Source of the DNA: Leifsonia sp. Leaf336
GTDB lineage: Bacteria > Actinomycetota > Actinomycetes > Actinomycetales > Microbacteriaceae
DNA: 64,000 nucleotides
NCBI RefSeq assembly: GCF_001423695.1
Contig: NZ_LMOZ01000001.1
Span: 1,126,443-1,190,442, forward strand
Direction of reading: 5' to 3'
Shown piece by piece: positions 1 to 8,551 of this stretch (positions are counted from its first letter, which is position 1; each line of letters begins with the position of its first letter). The translations under genes and the position numbers were made by a program. The notes under the pieces are model-generated. The model saw only the letters and a program-made list of their open reading frames with translations. It searched no databases and had not been told where the DNA came from.

Positions 1-237
1 GGCCTCCCCGTACCGGTCGAACGACAGCCGGTCGTTCGCGTGCGCCGAGAAGAGGTCGGGCTTGTAGCCGAAGCTGTACCAGAGCACCAGGGCGAGCGGC
101 ACGATGAAGAAGAAGAGCACGAACGCCCAGGTGGGGAAGCCGGCGACGGTCGTCCCGGACATCCTCGTGCGTCCACCCGGGCGGCGTGAGCGCTCGCGCG
201 CGCCGCCGAGGGTCGTGGTCTGCGCTGTCGCCGTCAT
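1..237 (-). CDS. potB: Polyamine ABC transporter permease, N-terminal part (PotB-like)
   Basis: Only the first 79 codons are in the window; the gene continues beyond position 1. The translation begins MTATAQTTT, has an Arg-rich cytosolic tail, then a first membrane segment at about residues 31-52 (core FVLFFFIVPLALVLWYSF), as in PotB/PotH-type permeases of spermidine/putrescine importers. The ATG overlaps the stop codon of the upstream binding-protein gene (ATGA), so the two are translationally coupled. With the ATPase and binding protein just upstream it should form the membrane channel of one importer; the partner PotC-type permease presumably follows outside the window. The family call rests mostly on context because the EAA loop is not visible. 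Confidence 0.8.
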   Translation of the reverse strand, partial: MTATAQTTTLGGARERSRRPGGRTRMSGTTVAGFPTWAFVLFFFIVPLALVLWYSFGYKPDLFSAHANDRLSFDRYGEA

Positions 238-1412
238 GATCCCGCCTTCGCCATCATCCGGTTGACGATCTGAACCAGCCGTTCGGCCGCGTCGTTGAGC
301 TCGGCCGGGGTCAGCCGGGCGATGACCTCGTCGGACGGGAACACCAGCTCCGGCAGGTCGAACTGCTCCTTCTCGGCGCGCTCGCGGAGGCCCTTCACGC
401 CCGTCGAATAGCCGATGTAGTCGACCTCCTTGTAGGAGGCGTCCGGCTCGAGGATCGCGTCGATGAACGCGTAGGCGGCGTCGGGATGCTGGGCGCCGGT
501 CGCGATCGCCCAGGTGTCCATCCACAGGTTCGCGGTGGGCGTCGGGTAGACGAACTTCCAGTTCTTCGGGATCTTGCCGCTCGCCAGCATCCCCTGCCGG
601 GCATCGCCGTTGAACGCCTGGATGAGGGCGAAGGTGCCCTCGGGGATGCCGGAGGTCACCGCCGTGGAGTTGAACGCCTTGACGTGCGGCGCGAGGGTGC
701 CGACGAGGTACTTCTCGGCGGCGTCGAGGTGCGCCTTGTCGGTGGTGTTCGGGTCGATGCCGTTGGCCGCGAAGTACATGCTGGTGACCTCCCACGGGTC
801 CTCCAGTACGGCGACGTTGCGGCTCGCCTCCTTCTGCGCGGCGTCGAGGAAGTCGGCCCAGGAGGTCATCGGGCGCGAGATGACGTTCGTGTCGTACGCG
901 TACCCGGTCGTGCCCCAGTCTTTGCAGACCGTGTAGACGTTGCCGCGGTCCCACGACTGGTTCGTGTAGGCGGCCTCCAGGTTGCCCAGGTTCTTCAGCC
1001 GCGAGTGGTCGAGCTTCTGCAGCAGGCCGCTGGCGGCCATCATCGGCACGTAGTTGCCGGTCGGCACGACGATGTCGTAGCCGCTCGTGCCGCGGGTGGC
1101 ACCGAGCTTGGCGATCATCTCCTCGTTCGATCCGTACGAGTCGAGCTGCACCGTGACGCCGGACGCCTTCTGGAACGCGCTGATGTTGCCCGGGTCGTCG
1201 TAGTCGCCCCAGCTGTAGATGTTCAGCTGGCTCTCGACCACGCCGTCCGGACGGGCGGAGGCTCCGAACCCGGTCTGCCGGCTGCAGGCGCTCAGCGCCA
1301 GGCCGGCAGCGCCGAGCGCGAACCCGCCGAGCAGCGCCCGGCGGCTGATCCGCGCGGTGGAGGCGCGGGGGATCAGCGCGACGACGTCGGCGCGCGCGGT
1401 GGATGCGGCCAT
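234..1412 (-). CDS. potD: Polyamine ABC transporter substrate-binding lipoprotein (PotD-like)
   Basis: This 392-residue extracytoplasmic binding protein is of the spermidine/putrescine (PotD/PotF) type. The N-terminus carries a twin-arginine motif (SRRALLGG, residues 23-30), a hydrophobic stretch and a lipobox ending LSAC with the lipidated Cys at residue 43, so it is probably exported folded by Tat and anchored to the membrane. Downstream blocks such as LNIYSWGDY (about residue 63) and YDIVVPTGNYV match the family pattern. It starts directly after the potA stop and overlaps potB by 4 bp. Polyamine specificity is inferred from family and from the neighbouring amine oxidase-like gene; other short cationic compounds are possible. 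Confidence 0.88.
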   Translation of the reverse strand: MAASTARADVVALIPRASTARISRRALLGGFALGAAGLALSACSRQTGFGASARPDGVVESQLNIYSWGDYDDPGNISAFQKASGVTVQLDSYGSNEEMIAKLGATRGTSGYDIVVPTGNYVPMMAASGLLQKLDHSRLKNLGNLEAAYTNQSWDRGNVYTVCKDWGTTGYAYDTNVISRPMTSWADFLDAAQKEASRNVAVLEDPWEVTSMYFAANGIDPNTTDKAHLDAAEKYLVGTLAPHVKAFNSTAVTSGIPEGTFALIQAFNGDARQGMLASGKIPKNWKFVYPTPTANLWMDTWAIATGAQHPDAAYAFIDAILEPDASYKEVDYIGYSTGVKGLRERAEKEQFDLPELVFPSDEVIARLTPAELNDAAERLVQIVNRMMAKAGS

Positions 1413-2549
1413 CTACGCGGCCTCCTCGTCTGGCTCGGGCGCTGCGAAGACGTGCAGCGCGTCGTCGTCCCAGCCGCACCACACCCGATCGCCCGTCGCG
1501 AGCTGCTCGGCGCGCGAGGGTGCGACCCGGGAGATCAGCTCGAGTCCGGAGTCGGTGACGACGACGTACTGGATCGCGTCGCCGAGGAACGAGATGCCGG
1601 CGAGCGTGCCCGCGACGGCGGAGCCCGTCGGTCGCGACGCCGTGACCGCGATCGCCTCGGCGCGGACGGCCGCGCGCACACGGGCCCCGGGGCGGGTGTC
1701 GTGACGGGCGAACGCCTCGGGGTGACCGCCGGTCACCGCGCCGTCGGCGGCCAGCAGGGCGCCGTCGGGCTGCACGACCGCGTCGATGAAGTTCTGCTTG
1801 CCGATGAAGCCGGCGACGAACGCCGTCGCCGGGTTCGTGTAGATCTCCTCGGTGCCTCCGAGCTGCTCGATCCGGCCGCCCTGCATCACGACGATCCTGT
1901 CGCTCATCGACAGGGCCTCCTGCTGATCGTGGGTCACGAAGACGAACGTGATGCCCAGCTGGCGCTGGAGCAGCTTCAGCTCGATCTGCATCTCCTCGCG
2001 GAGCTTGCGATCGAGGGCCGACATCGGCTCGTCGAGGAGCAGGACGCGCGGCCGGTTGACCAGCGCTCGCGCGAGAGCGACACGCTGCTGCTGGCCGCCC
2101 GAGAGCTTCTGCGGGCTGCGGTCGGCGAACGAGCCCATGCGCGAGAGCTCCAGCGCGTCGCGCACCCGCTGCGCGAGCTCGGCCCGCGGCACGCGCTTCT
2201 GGCGGAGTCCGTAGGCGACGTTCTCTGCAACGGTCATGTGCGGGAACAGCGCGTACGACTGGAACACGGTGTTCACCGGCCGCTTGTGCGGCGGCGTGCG
2301 GAGAACGCTCGCGCCCCCGACCAGGATGTCGCCGGCGTCCGGCTGCTCGAAGCCCGCGATCATGCGCAGGAGGGTCGTCTTGCCGCATCCCGAAGGGCCG
2401 AGCAGCGAGAGGAACTCGCCGCTGCGCACCTCCAGGTCGATTCCGTCGACGGCCGTGGCCTCGCCGAAGCGCTTGGTCACGCCGTGCAGGCGGACGGAGC
2501 CGTCCTGCTCGGACAGGGTGGACGAAGGGGGCGAGGAGGCTGCGGTCAC
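1413..2549 (-). CDS. potA: Polyamine ABC transporter ATP-binding protein (PotA-like)
   Basis: This is a 378-residue ATPase that energises the adjacent importer. Visible motifs are Walker [10 protein letters not shown] (residues 51-59), the ABC signature LSGGQQQR (about 149-156), Walker B VLLLDEP (about 169-175) and a switch histidine in VFVTHDQ. The C-terminal 90 or so residues form the TOBE regulatory domain typical of PotA/MalK-type subunits. The start is a GTG preceded by AAAGGA 8-9 nt upstream. Order in the operon is oxidoreductase, potA, potD, potB; the stop codon touches the potD start codon. Confidence 0.93.
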   Translation of the reverse strand: MTAASSPPSSTLSEQDGSVRLHGVTKRFGEATAVDGIDLEVRSGEFLSLLGPSGCGKTTLLRMIAGFEQPDAGDILVGGASVLRTPPHKRPVNTVFQSYALFPHMTVAENVAYGLRQKRVPRAELAQRVRDALELSRMGSFADRSPQKLSGGQQQRVALARALVNRPRVLLLDEPMSALDRKLREEMQIELKLLQRQLGITFVFVTHDQQEALSMSDRIVVMQGGRIEQLGGTEEIYTNPATAFVAGFIGKQNFIDAVVQPDGALLAADGAVTGGHPEAFARHDTRPGARVRAAVRAEAIAVTASRPTGSAVAGTLAGISFLGDAIQYVVVTDSGLELISRVAPSRAEQLATGDRVWCGWDDDALHVFAAPEPDEEAA

Positions 2550-2604
2550 AGCACCGTCCTTTCTGACAGGGGAGGAGGCGAGCCCGGCGCCGATGCCGGG
2601 TCGC

Positions 2605-4011
2605 TCAGGAGTCGAAGCCGAGCCCGACGGCGTCGAGGGTCCGGAGGAAGAGATTGCGCTCGCCCTCGCGGTGGTCGGCGCGGTCGAGCGACCAGCGGGT
2701 CAGGTTGATGCCGATCGCGGCCGCCGGCTCGGGAGGGAACGGCAGCGGGCGGCTGCGGACCATCGCCAGCTCGGTGCGCTCCGTCGAGCGGCCGGCCAGC
2801 AGGTCGAGCATCACCTGGGCGCCGAAGTGCGTGGCGGCGACGCCCAGGCCGGTGTATCCCGTGGCGTACGCGACCGTGCCGCCGCGGGCGGTTCCGAAGA
2901 ACGCGCAGAACCGGCTGCAGGTGTCGATCGCGCCGGCCCAGCGGTGCGTGAAGGTCAGGCCCTCGAGTTGCGGGAACGTCGTGAAGAAGTGGCTCGCGAG
3001 CCTCCCGAAGGTCTCCGGGCGGTTCTCGTAGCGCTCGCGGACCCGGCCTCCGAAGTGGTAGATCGCGTCGTAGCCGCCGAACAGGATGCGGTTGTCGCGG
3101 GTCAGCCGGTAGTAGTGGAACTGGTTGGCCGAGTCGCCGAGCCCTTGCCGGCCCGACCAGCCGATCGACGCCAGCTGCTCGGCCGAGAGCGGTTCGGTCA
3201 TCAGCACGTAGTCGTACACCGGCACCGTGGCGAGGCGGTTGCGCTTGAGCAGGCTCGGGAACACGTTGGTGGCGAGCGCGGTGCGCTTCGACCGGAGCAC
3301 GCCCTCCGGCGTGTACAGCGTGGTGCCGTCGCCGATGCCTTCGACGGGGGAGCGCTCGAAGATCTCGACGCCCGCCGCCTCACAGGCCCGGGCCAGGGCG
3401 CGTGCCAGCTTGGCCGGGTGGACCAGCGCCGAGTCCCTGGTGCGCAGGAGGCCGGCGAGATAGGTGGGGGAGTGCACCTCGGCCTGCACGGCCTCCGCGT
3501 CGAGGAAGCGGGTGTCAGGGCCCTGCGCGGCCTCCCGCAGCCACTCGACCTGGTGCGGCTCGGTGGCGAGGTCGATGGCGCCGTTGCGTTCGAAATCGGC
3601 GTCGAGCCCGAGCTCGGCGATCGTCGCCTCGATCTCGTCCAGGTTCGCCATCCCCAGCTCTTGGAGCCGGTCGAACTCGCCCGCGAACCGGCTGCGCCCG
3701 TTCTCGTCGCCGTGGGTGAGGCTGGCCTCGCAGAACCCGCCGTTGCGGCCGGAGGCCGCCCAGCCGATGCGCCGGCCCTCGAGCAGCACGACGCGCGCGT
3801 CGGGGTTCTCGCGCTTGGCGAGCAGTGCGGTCCACAGGCCCGTGTAGCCTCCGCCCACGACCGCGAGGTCGCAACCGATGTCGCCCTTCAGTCGCGGGTA
3901 GGGGTCGCCGGGGGCGTCCTCGATCCAGAACACCTCCTGCCGCGCGGGAGCGAGCGCATGGGCGACGACGGAGGCGTCGGGACGCTGACGTTCGAACACG
4001 GTGCTGGACAC
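2605..4011 (-). CDS. FAD-dependent amine oxidoreductase (DAO family, PuuB-like)
   Basis: This 468-residue flavoprotein is of the DadA/glycine oxidase/gamma-glutamylputrescine oxidoreductase fold. The dinucleotide-binding motif GGGYTG is at about residues 53-58, followed by the ribose-binding acidic end of strand 2 (VVLLEG) and the family block [11 protein letters not shown] near residue 83-93; a late [10 protein letters not shown] block contacts FAD. I place the start at the GTG at 4011 because AGAGAGG lies upstream and the longer open frame has no recognisable sequence. Being first in the polyamine import operon suggests it oxidises the imported amine or its gamma-glutamyl derivative. The exact substrate is inferred; an amino-acid oxidase role cannot be excluded. 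Confidence 0.8.
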   Translation of the reverse strand: MSSTVFERQRPDASVVAHALAPARQEVFWIEDAPGDPYPRLKGDIGCDLAVVGGGYTGLWTALLAKRENPDARVVLLEGRRIGWAASGRNGGFCEASLTHGDENGRSRFAGEFDRLQELGMANLDEIEATIAELGLDADFERNGAIDLATEPHQVEWLREAAQGPDTRFLDAEAVQAEVHSPTYLAGLLRTRDSALVHPAKLARALARACEAAGVEIFERSPVEGIGDGTTLYTPEGVLRSKRTALATNVFPSLLKRNRLATVPVYDYVLMTEPLSAEQLASIGWSGRQGLGDSANQFHYYRLTRDNRILFGGYDAIYHFGGRVRERYENRPETFGRLASHFFTTFPQLEGLTFTHRWAGAIDTCSRFCAFFGTARGGTVAYATGYTGLGVAATHFGAQVMLDLLAGRSTERTELAMVRSRPLPFPPEPAAAIGINLTRWSLDRADHREGERNLFLRTLDAVGLGFDS

Positions 4012-4119
4012 GGGAGACCTCTCTGCAGATGGGTTCCGGCCATTCTCGCGGGTCGCGGCCCGGCCGTTCGTCGGGAATCCGGGACGACTCCACGCAAACC
4101 GTCCGGCGCCGTCCGGTGC

Positions 4120-4135
4120 ACTGAACCGCTTCAGT
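4120..4135. promoter_or_regulatory. LacI-family operator, copy 1
   Basis: ACTGAACCGCTTCAGT: outer arms ACTGAA/TTCAGT are an exact inverted repeat and only the central bases differ from the copy upstream of the sugar operon. It sits 43 nt before the lacI start and about 110 nt before the divergent amine oxidoreductase start, so it probably mediates autoregulation and may also affect the polyamine operon. A TACTCT box at 4142 lies just downstream. Confidence 0.75.
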
Positions 4136-4178
4136 CCGATGTACTCTTGGCCCGTCCGGCGTGCGAAGGGAGCGGTCG

Positions 4179-5192
4179 ATGGTGTCAGCGACACGAGTGA
4201 CGATCGGCGGCCTCGCCGACCGGCTCGGGCTGTCCAAGGCCTCGGTGTCGTACGCCCTCAACGGCCAGCCCGGGGTGAGCGACGACACCCGTCGACGCGT
4301 GCTCGACCTCGCCGACGAGCTCGGCTGGCATCCGAGCTCGAGCGCCAGGGCGCTCTCGCGTGCGCGGTCCGACGCGATCGGGATCGTGCTGCGCCGTGAT
4401 CCCGGCCTGCTCGGCACCGAGCCGTACTACATGAGCCTGCTGGCGGGGGTGGAGGCCGAACTCGCCGAGAGCGGCCAGTCCCTGCTGCTGCGCATGGTCG
4501 GCCCGTCGAACGGGCAGGATCTCGCCGCGTACCGGCGCTGGAGCGCCGAGCGGCGCGTCGACGGCGTCATGCTGTTCGACATCGCGATCGGAGACCAGCG
4601 CCCCGCGCTGCTCGACGAACTCGGCCTGGCGTTCGTGCTGCACGGCAACGACGAGGAGATCGCGCCCGGCCGGGTGCTGCTCTACGACGCTTCCGGCGAC
4701 GCGGGGCTGCTGGTCGATCACCTGCACGGGCTGGGGCACCGCCGCATCCTGCACATCCAGGGCCCGAGCGAGTTCGAGCACGAACGCGATCGTGCCAGGG
4801 CGATCGCCCGCTTCGCGTCGGGCCTCGGCATCCAGGCCGCGTCGGAGCCGTCGGACTACTCGATGGAGGCCGGTGAGCGGATCGCCGCGGCCCACGCCGG
4901 CGACCCGGAGCTGTCGGCCATCGTGACCTCCAACGATCTGCTCGCGCTCGGCGCCCAGGCCGCGCTGTCGCGACGCGGCAGGGACGACGTCGCCCTGGTC
5001 AGCTGGGACGACTCGCTGGTGTGCCGGATCGCCTCCCGCCCGCTCACCGCGCTGGCGCGATTCCCCGAGGAGCAGGGGCGGCGCTCCACCCGGATGCTCC
5101 TCGACGAGCTCGCGGGAGTCGAGACGCCGACGCGGAGAGCACGCCCGTCCGAGCTGATCGTGCGGTCGACGAGCGTCCCGGCGCGGGCGTGA
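4179..5192 (+). CDS. LacI-family transcriptional regulator of the sugar operon
   Basis: This is a 337-residue regulator. An N-terminal helix-turn-helix (VTIGGLADRLGLSKASVSYA, residues 7-26) and a hinge helix (PSSSARALS, residues 52-60) are followed by a periplasmic-binding-protein-like effector domain (about 65-335). I chose the ATG at 4179 because AAGGGAG lies 7 nt upstream; an in-frame GTG at 4161 lacks this. The gene lies between two near-identical palindromes (4120-4135 and 5244-5259) and directly precedes the sugar transporter, so it very probably represses that operon and itself. The inducer is unknown; expected to be the transported sugar or its hydrolysis product. Confidence 0.93.
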   Translation: MVSATRVTIGGLADRLGLSKASVSYALNGQPGVSDDTRRRVLDLADELGWHPSSSARALSRARSDAIGIVLRRDPGLLGTEPYYMSLLAGVEAELAESGQSLLLRMVGPSNGQDLAAYRRWSAERRVDGVMLFDIAIGDQRPALLDELGLAFVLHGNDEEIAPGRVLLYDASGDAGLLVDHLHGLGHRRILHIQGPSEFEHERDRARAIARFASGLGIQAASEPSDYSMEAGERIAAAHAGDPELSAIVTSNDLLALGAQAALSRRGRDDVALVSWDDSLVCRIASRPLTALARFPEEQGRRSTRMLLDELAGVETPTRRARPSELIVRSTSVPARA

Positions 5193-5235
5193 GAAGACGA
5201 ATCCGATATACACCCGATTCCCAGGACGTCAACTC

Positions 5236-5265
5236 TTGGAATTACTGAACCGGTTCAGTTATAGT
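5236..5265 (+). promoter_or_regulatory. Promoter of the sugar operon with LacI operator in the spacer
   Basis: -35 TTGGAA (5236-5241) and -10 TATAGT (5260-5265) are separated by 18 bp. A perfect 16-bp palindrome, ACTGAACCGGTTCAGT (5244-5259), fills the spacer, so bound repressor would block RNA polymerase directly. The start codon of the binding-protein gene is 72 nt downstream of the -10 box. Confidence 0.85.
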
Positions 5266-5336
5266 CACCGTGGCGTCACGCGCGCTCCCCGGGGACGGGA
5301 GCGGCCGAGCGCCCATCAAGAGACGAAGGAGTCACA

Positions 5337-6641
5337 ATGAGGAAACGCGTCATCGCCGCGGCAGCGCTGGCGGCCACGATCTCGCTCGTGGCGGCGGGCT
5401 GCAGCAGCAGCGGTTCGACATCGTCGGCCAGCGGGTCGACCATCACCTACTGGGCCAGCAACCAGGGGACCAGCCTCGACAACGACAAGCAGGTGCTCAC
5501 CCCGGTTCTGGACGACTTCACCAAGAAGACCGGCGTGAAGGTCAAGCTCGAGGTCATCGGCTGGAACGACCTGCAGACGCGCATCCAGACCGCCGTCACC
5601 TCCGGCCAGGGCCCCGATGTGCTGAACATCGGCAACACGTGGGCCGCGTCCCTGCAGGCGACCGGCGCCTTCCTGCCGTTCGGCGACAGCGAGATGAAGT
5701 CGATCGGAGGCAGCGACAAATTCGTCAAGACCGCCCTCGACACCGGCGGCGCGGCAGGCAAGACGCCCACCAGCGTCCCGCTCTACGGTCTGGCCTACGG
5801 CCTGTACTACAACAAGAAGATGTTCTCCGACGCCGGTGTGCAGGCGCCAACCAACTGGGAGGAGCTGGTCACCGACGCCAAGAAGCTGACCAACGGCACC
5901 CAGTACGGGTTCTCGCTCGCGGCCGGAAGCTACACCGAGAACGCGCACTTCGCGTTCATCAACTCGGCGCAGAACGGCGGCGAGTGGTTCGACAGCAAGG
6001 GCAACCCGACCTTCACCTCCTCGGCGAACGTCGACGGCATCAAGCGCTACCTCGACCTGATGCAGACCGACAAGGTCGTGAACACCTCCAACGCGCAGTA
6101 CGACAACGGCGTGCAGGCGGTCAACGACTTCGCCACCGGCAAGGTCGCGATGATCCTCAGCCAGAACAACGCCGACTCGTCGATCAACGCCAACGGGATG
6201 AAGTCCGACGCGTACGGTGTCGTGCCGTTCCCGTCTCCCGAGGGCGGCAAGCCGGTCGCCAGCCACGTCGCCGGCATCAACCTGTCGATCTTCAAGAACA
6301 CGAAGAACAAGGACGCGGCGCTCGAGTTCGTCAAGTACATGACCAGCGAGTCCACCCAGAGCAAGCTGGCCAAGCCGTACGCGACCCTCCCGGTGCTCAA
6401 CGGGGTCAAGCCGACCTTCACCGACAACGCTGACGAGGCGGCCACCTTCCAGAAGATCTACAACGAGATGTCCAAGCCGCTGCCGCTGGTGCCGGCCGAG
6501 GACCAGTTCGAGAACACCGTCGGCAAGGCGATGAACGACATGTTCGCCAAGATCGCCACGGGCGGCACGGTCTCCGACTCCGACATCAAGTCGGCGCTGC
6601 AGAACGCGCAAGACCAGGTCAAGCAGTCGATCGGCGGCTGA
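5337..6641 (+). CDS. Sugar ABC transporter substrate-binding lipoprotein (family 1)
   Basis: This 434-residue extracellular solute-binding protein is of the MalE/UgpB cluster. The signal peptide ends in a lipobox (VAAGC, lipidated Cys22), followed by a Ser/Gly-rich linker. Family 1 features include ITYWASNQG near the mature start and the LPLYGLAYGLYYNK-type block around residue 145. GAAGGAG lies 8-10 nt before the ATG. It is the first gene of a LacI-controlled operon with two permeases and a glycosidase, so it likely binds an oligosaccharide. No ATPase is encoded in the operon; a shared MsiK-like ATPase elsewhere is probable. A strong hairpin follows the gene. Confidence 0.92.
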   Translation: MRKRVIAAAALAATISLVAAGCSSSGSTSSASGSTITYWASNQGTSLDNDKQVLTPVLDDFTKKTGVKVKLEVIGWNDLQTRIQTAVTSGQGPDVLNIGNTWAASLQATGAFLPFGDSEMKSIGGSDKFVKTALDTGGAAGKTPTSVPLYGLAYGLYYNKKMFSDAGVQAPTNWEELVTDAKKLTNGTQYGFSLAAGSYTENAHFAFINSAQNGGEWFDSKGNPTFTSSANVDGIKRYLDLMQTDKVVNTSNAQYDNGVQAVNDFATGKVAMILSQNNADSSINANGMKSDAYGVVPFPSPEGGKPVASHVAGINLSIFKNTKNKDAALEFVKYMTSESTQSKLAKPYATLPVLNGVKPTFTDNADEAATFQKIYNEMSKPLPLVPAEDQFENTVGKAMNDMFAKIATGGTVSDSDIKSALQNAQDQVKQSIGG

Positions 6642-6656
6642 CGCTCTGAATGACAC

Positions 6657-6690
6657 GCTCGCCGGGCGGGACACATCCCGCCCGGCGAGC
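6657..6690 (+). terminator. Hairpin between binding-protein and permease genes (attenuator/mRNA stabiliser)
   Basis: A perfect 14-bp stem, GCTCGCCGGGCGGG (6657-6670) with CCCGCCCGGCGAGC (6677-6690), has a 6-nt loop and no T-run. It sits 16 nt after the binding-protein stop and 23 nt before the permease start. This fits partial termination or protection of the upstream message, giving more binding protein than permease. Confidence 0.75.
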
Positions 6691-6712
6691 ACGTACCACC
6701 TGAAGGAGACCC

Positions 6713-7696
6713 ATGTCGACGACGACAGACGTCCGAGGGCCCGAAGCCGCGCAGAAGCCGGCTCCGGCGCCGCCCGCCCCGAAACGGAAGCGCCCCAAGG
6801 GGTGGTGGCTCCCGTTCATCCTGCTCGCACCCGCCATCGTGTTCGAGCTGCTCATCCACGTCGTGCCGATGCTCACCGGCATCTGGATCAGCTTCCTGCA
6901 GCTCACCAAGTTCTTCATCGCGAACTGGAGCGAAGCGCCGTTCGTCGGCCTCAAGAACTACCAGGTCGCGCTCGACTTCAACGGCTCGGTGGGTGCCGGT
7001 CTGCTGCATTCGTTCTTCGTCACCGTCGGCTTCACCATCCTGGTCGTCGGGCTCTCCTGGGTGTTCGGGATGGCCGCGGCGGTTGCGCTCCAGGGCCGGT
7101 TCCGCGGGCGCGCGCTCTTCCGCACGCTCTTCCTCGTGCCGTACGCGCTGCCGCTCTACGCCGGCATCATCACGTGGAAGTTCATGTTCCAGAAGGACAC
7201 GGGCGCGATCAACCACTTCCTCTTCGACAACCTGGGGCTGCCGGGCGACAAGCCGTTCTGGCTGATCGGCGGCAACGCGTTCTGGGCGATCGTCATCGTC
7301 GCTATCTGGAGGCTGTGGCCGTTCGCCTTCCTCATGCTGATGGCAGGTCTGCAGTCGGTCCCTTCCGAGGTCTACGAGGCCTCGGCCGTCGACGGAGCCA
7401 AGCCGTTCCGGCAATGGCGCTCGATCACCCTGCCGATGCTGCGCCCGGTGAACTCGGTGCTGCTGCTCGTGATGTTCCTCTGGACGTTCAACGACTTCAA
7501 CACCCCGTACGTGCTCTTCGGAAGCACCGCCCAGCCGGCGGCGGGGGACCTGATCTCGTTCCACATCTACAACGCCTCGTTCCTGACCTGGAACTTCGGC
7601 TCCGGCGCCGCCATGAGCGTGCTCCTGCTGCTGTTCCTGCTCGTGGTCACGGGCATCTACCTGATCGCCGTCAACCGGAGGAACCGCGATGCGTGA
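6713..7696 (+). CDS. Sugar ABC transporter permease 1 (MalF/UgpA type)
   Basis: This is a 327-residue inner-membrane protein with an N-terminal Pro/Lys-rich cytosolic tail (PAPKRKRPKG) and six predicted membrane helices starting at about residue 30. The EAA loop that docks on the ATPase is VYEASAVDGAKPFRQW, near residues 222-237. GAAGGAG lies upstream of the ATG. Its end overlaps the start of the second permease by 8 bp, as expected for co-translated heterodimer partners. With the next gene it forms the membrane channel for the sugar bound by the preceding lipoprotein. Confidence 0.93.
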   Translation: MSTTTDVRGPEAAQKPAPAPPAPKRKRPKGWWLPFILLAPAIVFELLIHVVPMLTGIWISFLQLTKFFIANWSEAPFVGLKNYQVALDFNGSVGAGLLHSFFVTVGFTILVVGLSWVFGMAAAVALQGRFRGRALFRTLFLVPYALPLYAGIITWKFMFQKDTGAINHFLFDNLGLPGDKPFWLIGGNAFWAIVIVAIWRLWPFAFLMLMAGLQSVPSEVYEASAVDGAKPFRQWRSITLPMLRPVNSVLLLVMFLWTFNDFNTPYVLFGSTAQPAAGDLISFHIYNASFLTWNFGSGAAMSVLLLLFLLVVTGIYLIAVNRRNRDA

Positions 7697-8528
7697 AACC
7701 CGCTCTTCCCAAGTCTTCCGCTGGGTCGTCGTCGCCGTCTTGACGATCTTCACCGTGGTGCCGCTGTACGTCATGGTGACCTCGTCGATGAAGCCGCTCT
7801 CGGAGGTGCAGGGCGCCTTCACCTGGTGGCCGCAGACGATCACCTTCCAGCCGTTCATCGACATGTGGACGACCGTCCCGCTGGCCTCGTACTTCGTCAA
7901 CAGCCTCATCGTGTCGAGCGGGGCGACGCTGATCAGCCTCGTGATCGCGGTCTTCGCCGCGTACGCCGTGTCGCGCTACCGGTTCAAGGGCCGGAACGTT
8001 TTCACGACGACGGTGCTCTCCACGCAGATGTTCCCCGGCGTGCTGTTCCTGCTCCCGCTGTTCCTGATCTTCGTGAACATCAACCAGGCGACCGGCATCC
8101 AGCTCGTCGGCACCCGCTGGGGACTCATCATCACGTACTTCACGTTCGTGCTGCCGTTCTCGATCTGGATGCTCGCCGGCTATTTCGACGGCATCCCGCG
8201 CGAGCTCGACGAGGCGGCGAAGGTCGACGGTTCCGGTGCGATGGGCGCGCTCTGGCACGTCATCCTGCCCGCGGCCCGGCCGGGGCTGATCGCCGTCGCG
8301 ATCTACTCCTTCATGACCAGCTGGGGCGAGGTGCTGTTCGCATCCGTGATGACCACGGACGAGAACCGGACGCTGGCGGTCGGCCTCCAGCTCTACTCGA
8401 CGCAGACGAACGTGTACTGGAACCAGATCATGGCGGCCTCCCTCGTGGTTTCGATCCCGATCGTGGTCGCGTTCCTGCTGCTGCAGCGCAACTTCGTCGC
8501 TGGGCTGACCGCCGGCGCGGTCAAGTGA
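7689..8528 (+). CDS. Sugar ABC transporter permease 2 (MalG/UgpE type)
   Basis: This 279-residue membrane protein has six predicted helices. The EAA motif IPRELDEAAKVDGSGAMGAL is near residues 169-188, which couples it to the ATPase subunit. The start ATG lies inside the last codons of the first permease (8-bp overlap) with GGAGGAACC upstream. It is the partner of the preceding permease in the LacI-controlled oligosaccharide importer. Confidence 0.93.
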   Translation: MRETRSSQVFRWVVVAVLTIFTVVPLYVMVTSSMKPLSEVQGAFTWWPQTITFQPFIDMWTTVPLASYFVNSLIVSSGATLISLVIAVFAAYAVSRYRFKGRNVFTTTVLSTQMFPGVLFLLPLFLIFVNINQATGIQLVGTRWGLIITYFTFVLPFSIWMLAGYFDGIPRELDEAAKVDGSGAMGALWHVILPAARPGLIAVAIYSFMTSWGEVLFASVMTTDENRTLAVGLQLYSTQTNVYWNQIMAASLVVSIPIVVAFLLLQRNFVAGLTAGAVK

Positions 8529-8551
8529 CGTCGCGGAAACCGGAAGGAAGC

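Noticed and set aside
4012-4194. 61-residue extension of the amine oxidoreductase
   Set aside because: It covers the LacI operator and promoter region, and a good GTG start with AGAGAGG exists at 4011.
486-4200. Long plus-strand frames opposite the polyamine operon
   Set aside because: They are antisense to genes with complete motifs and show no protein-like composition.
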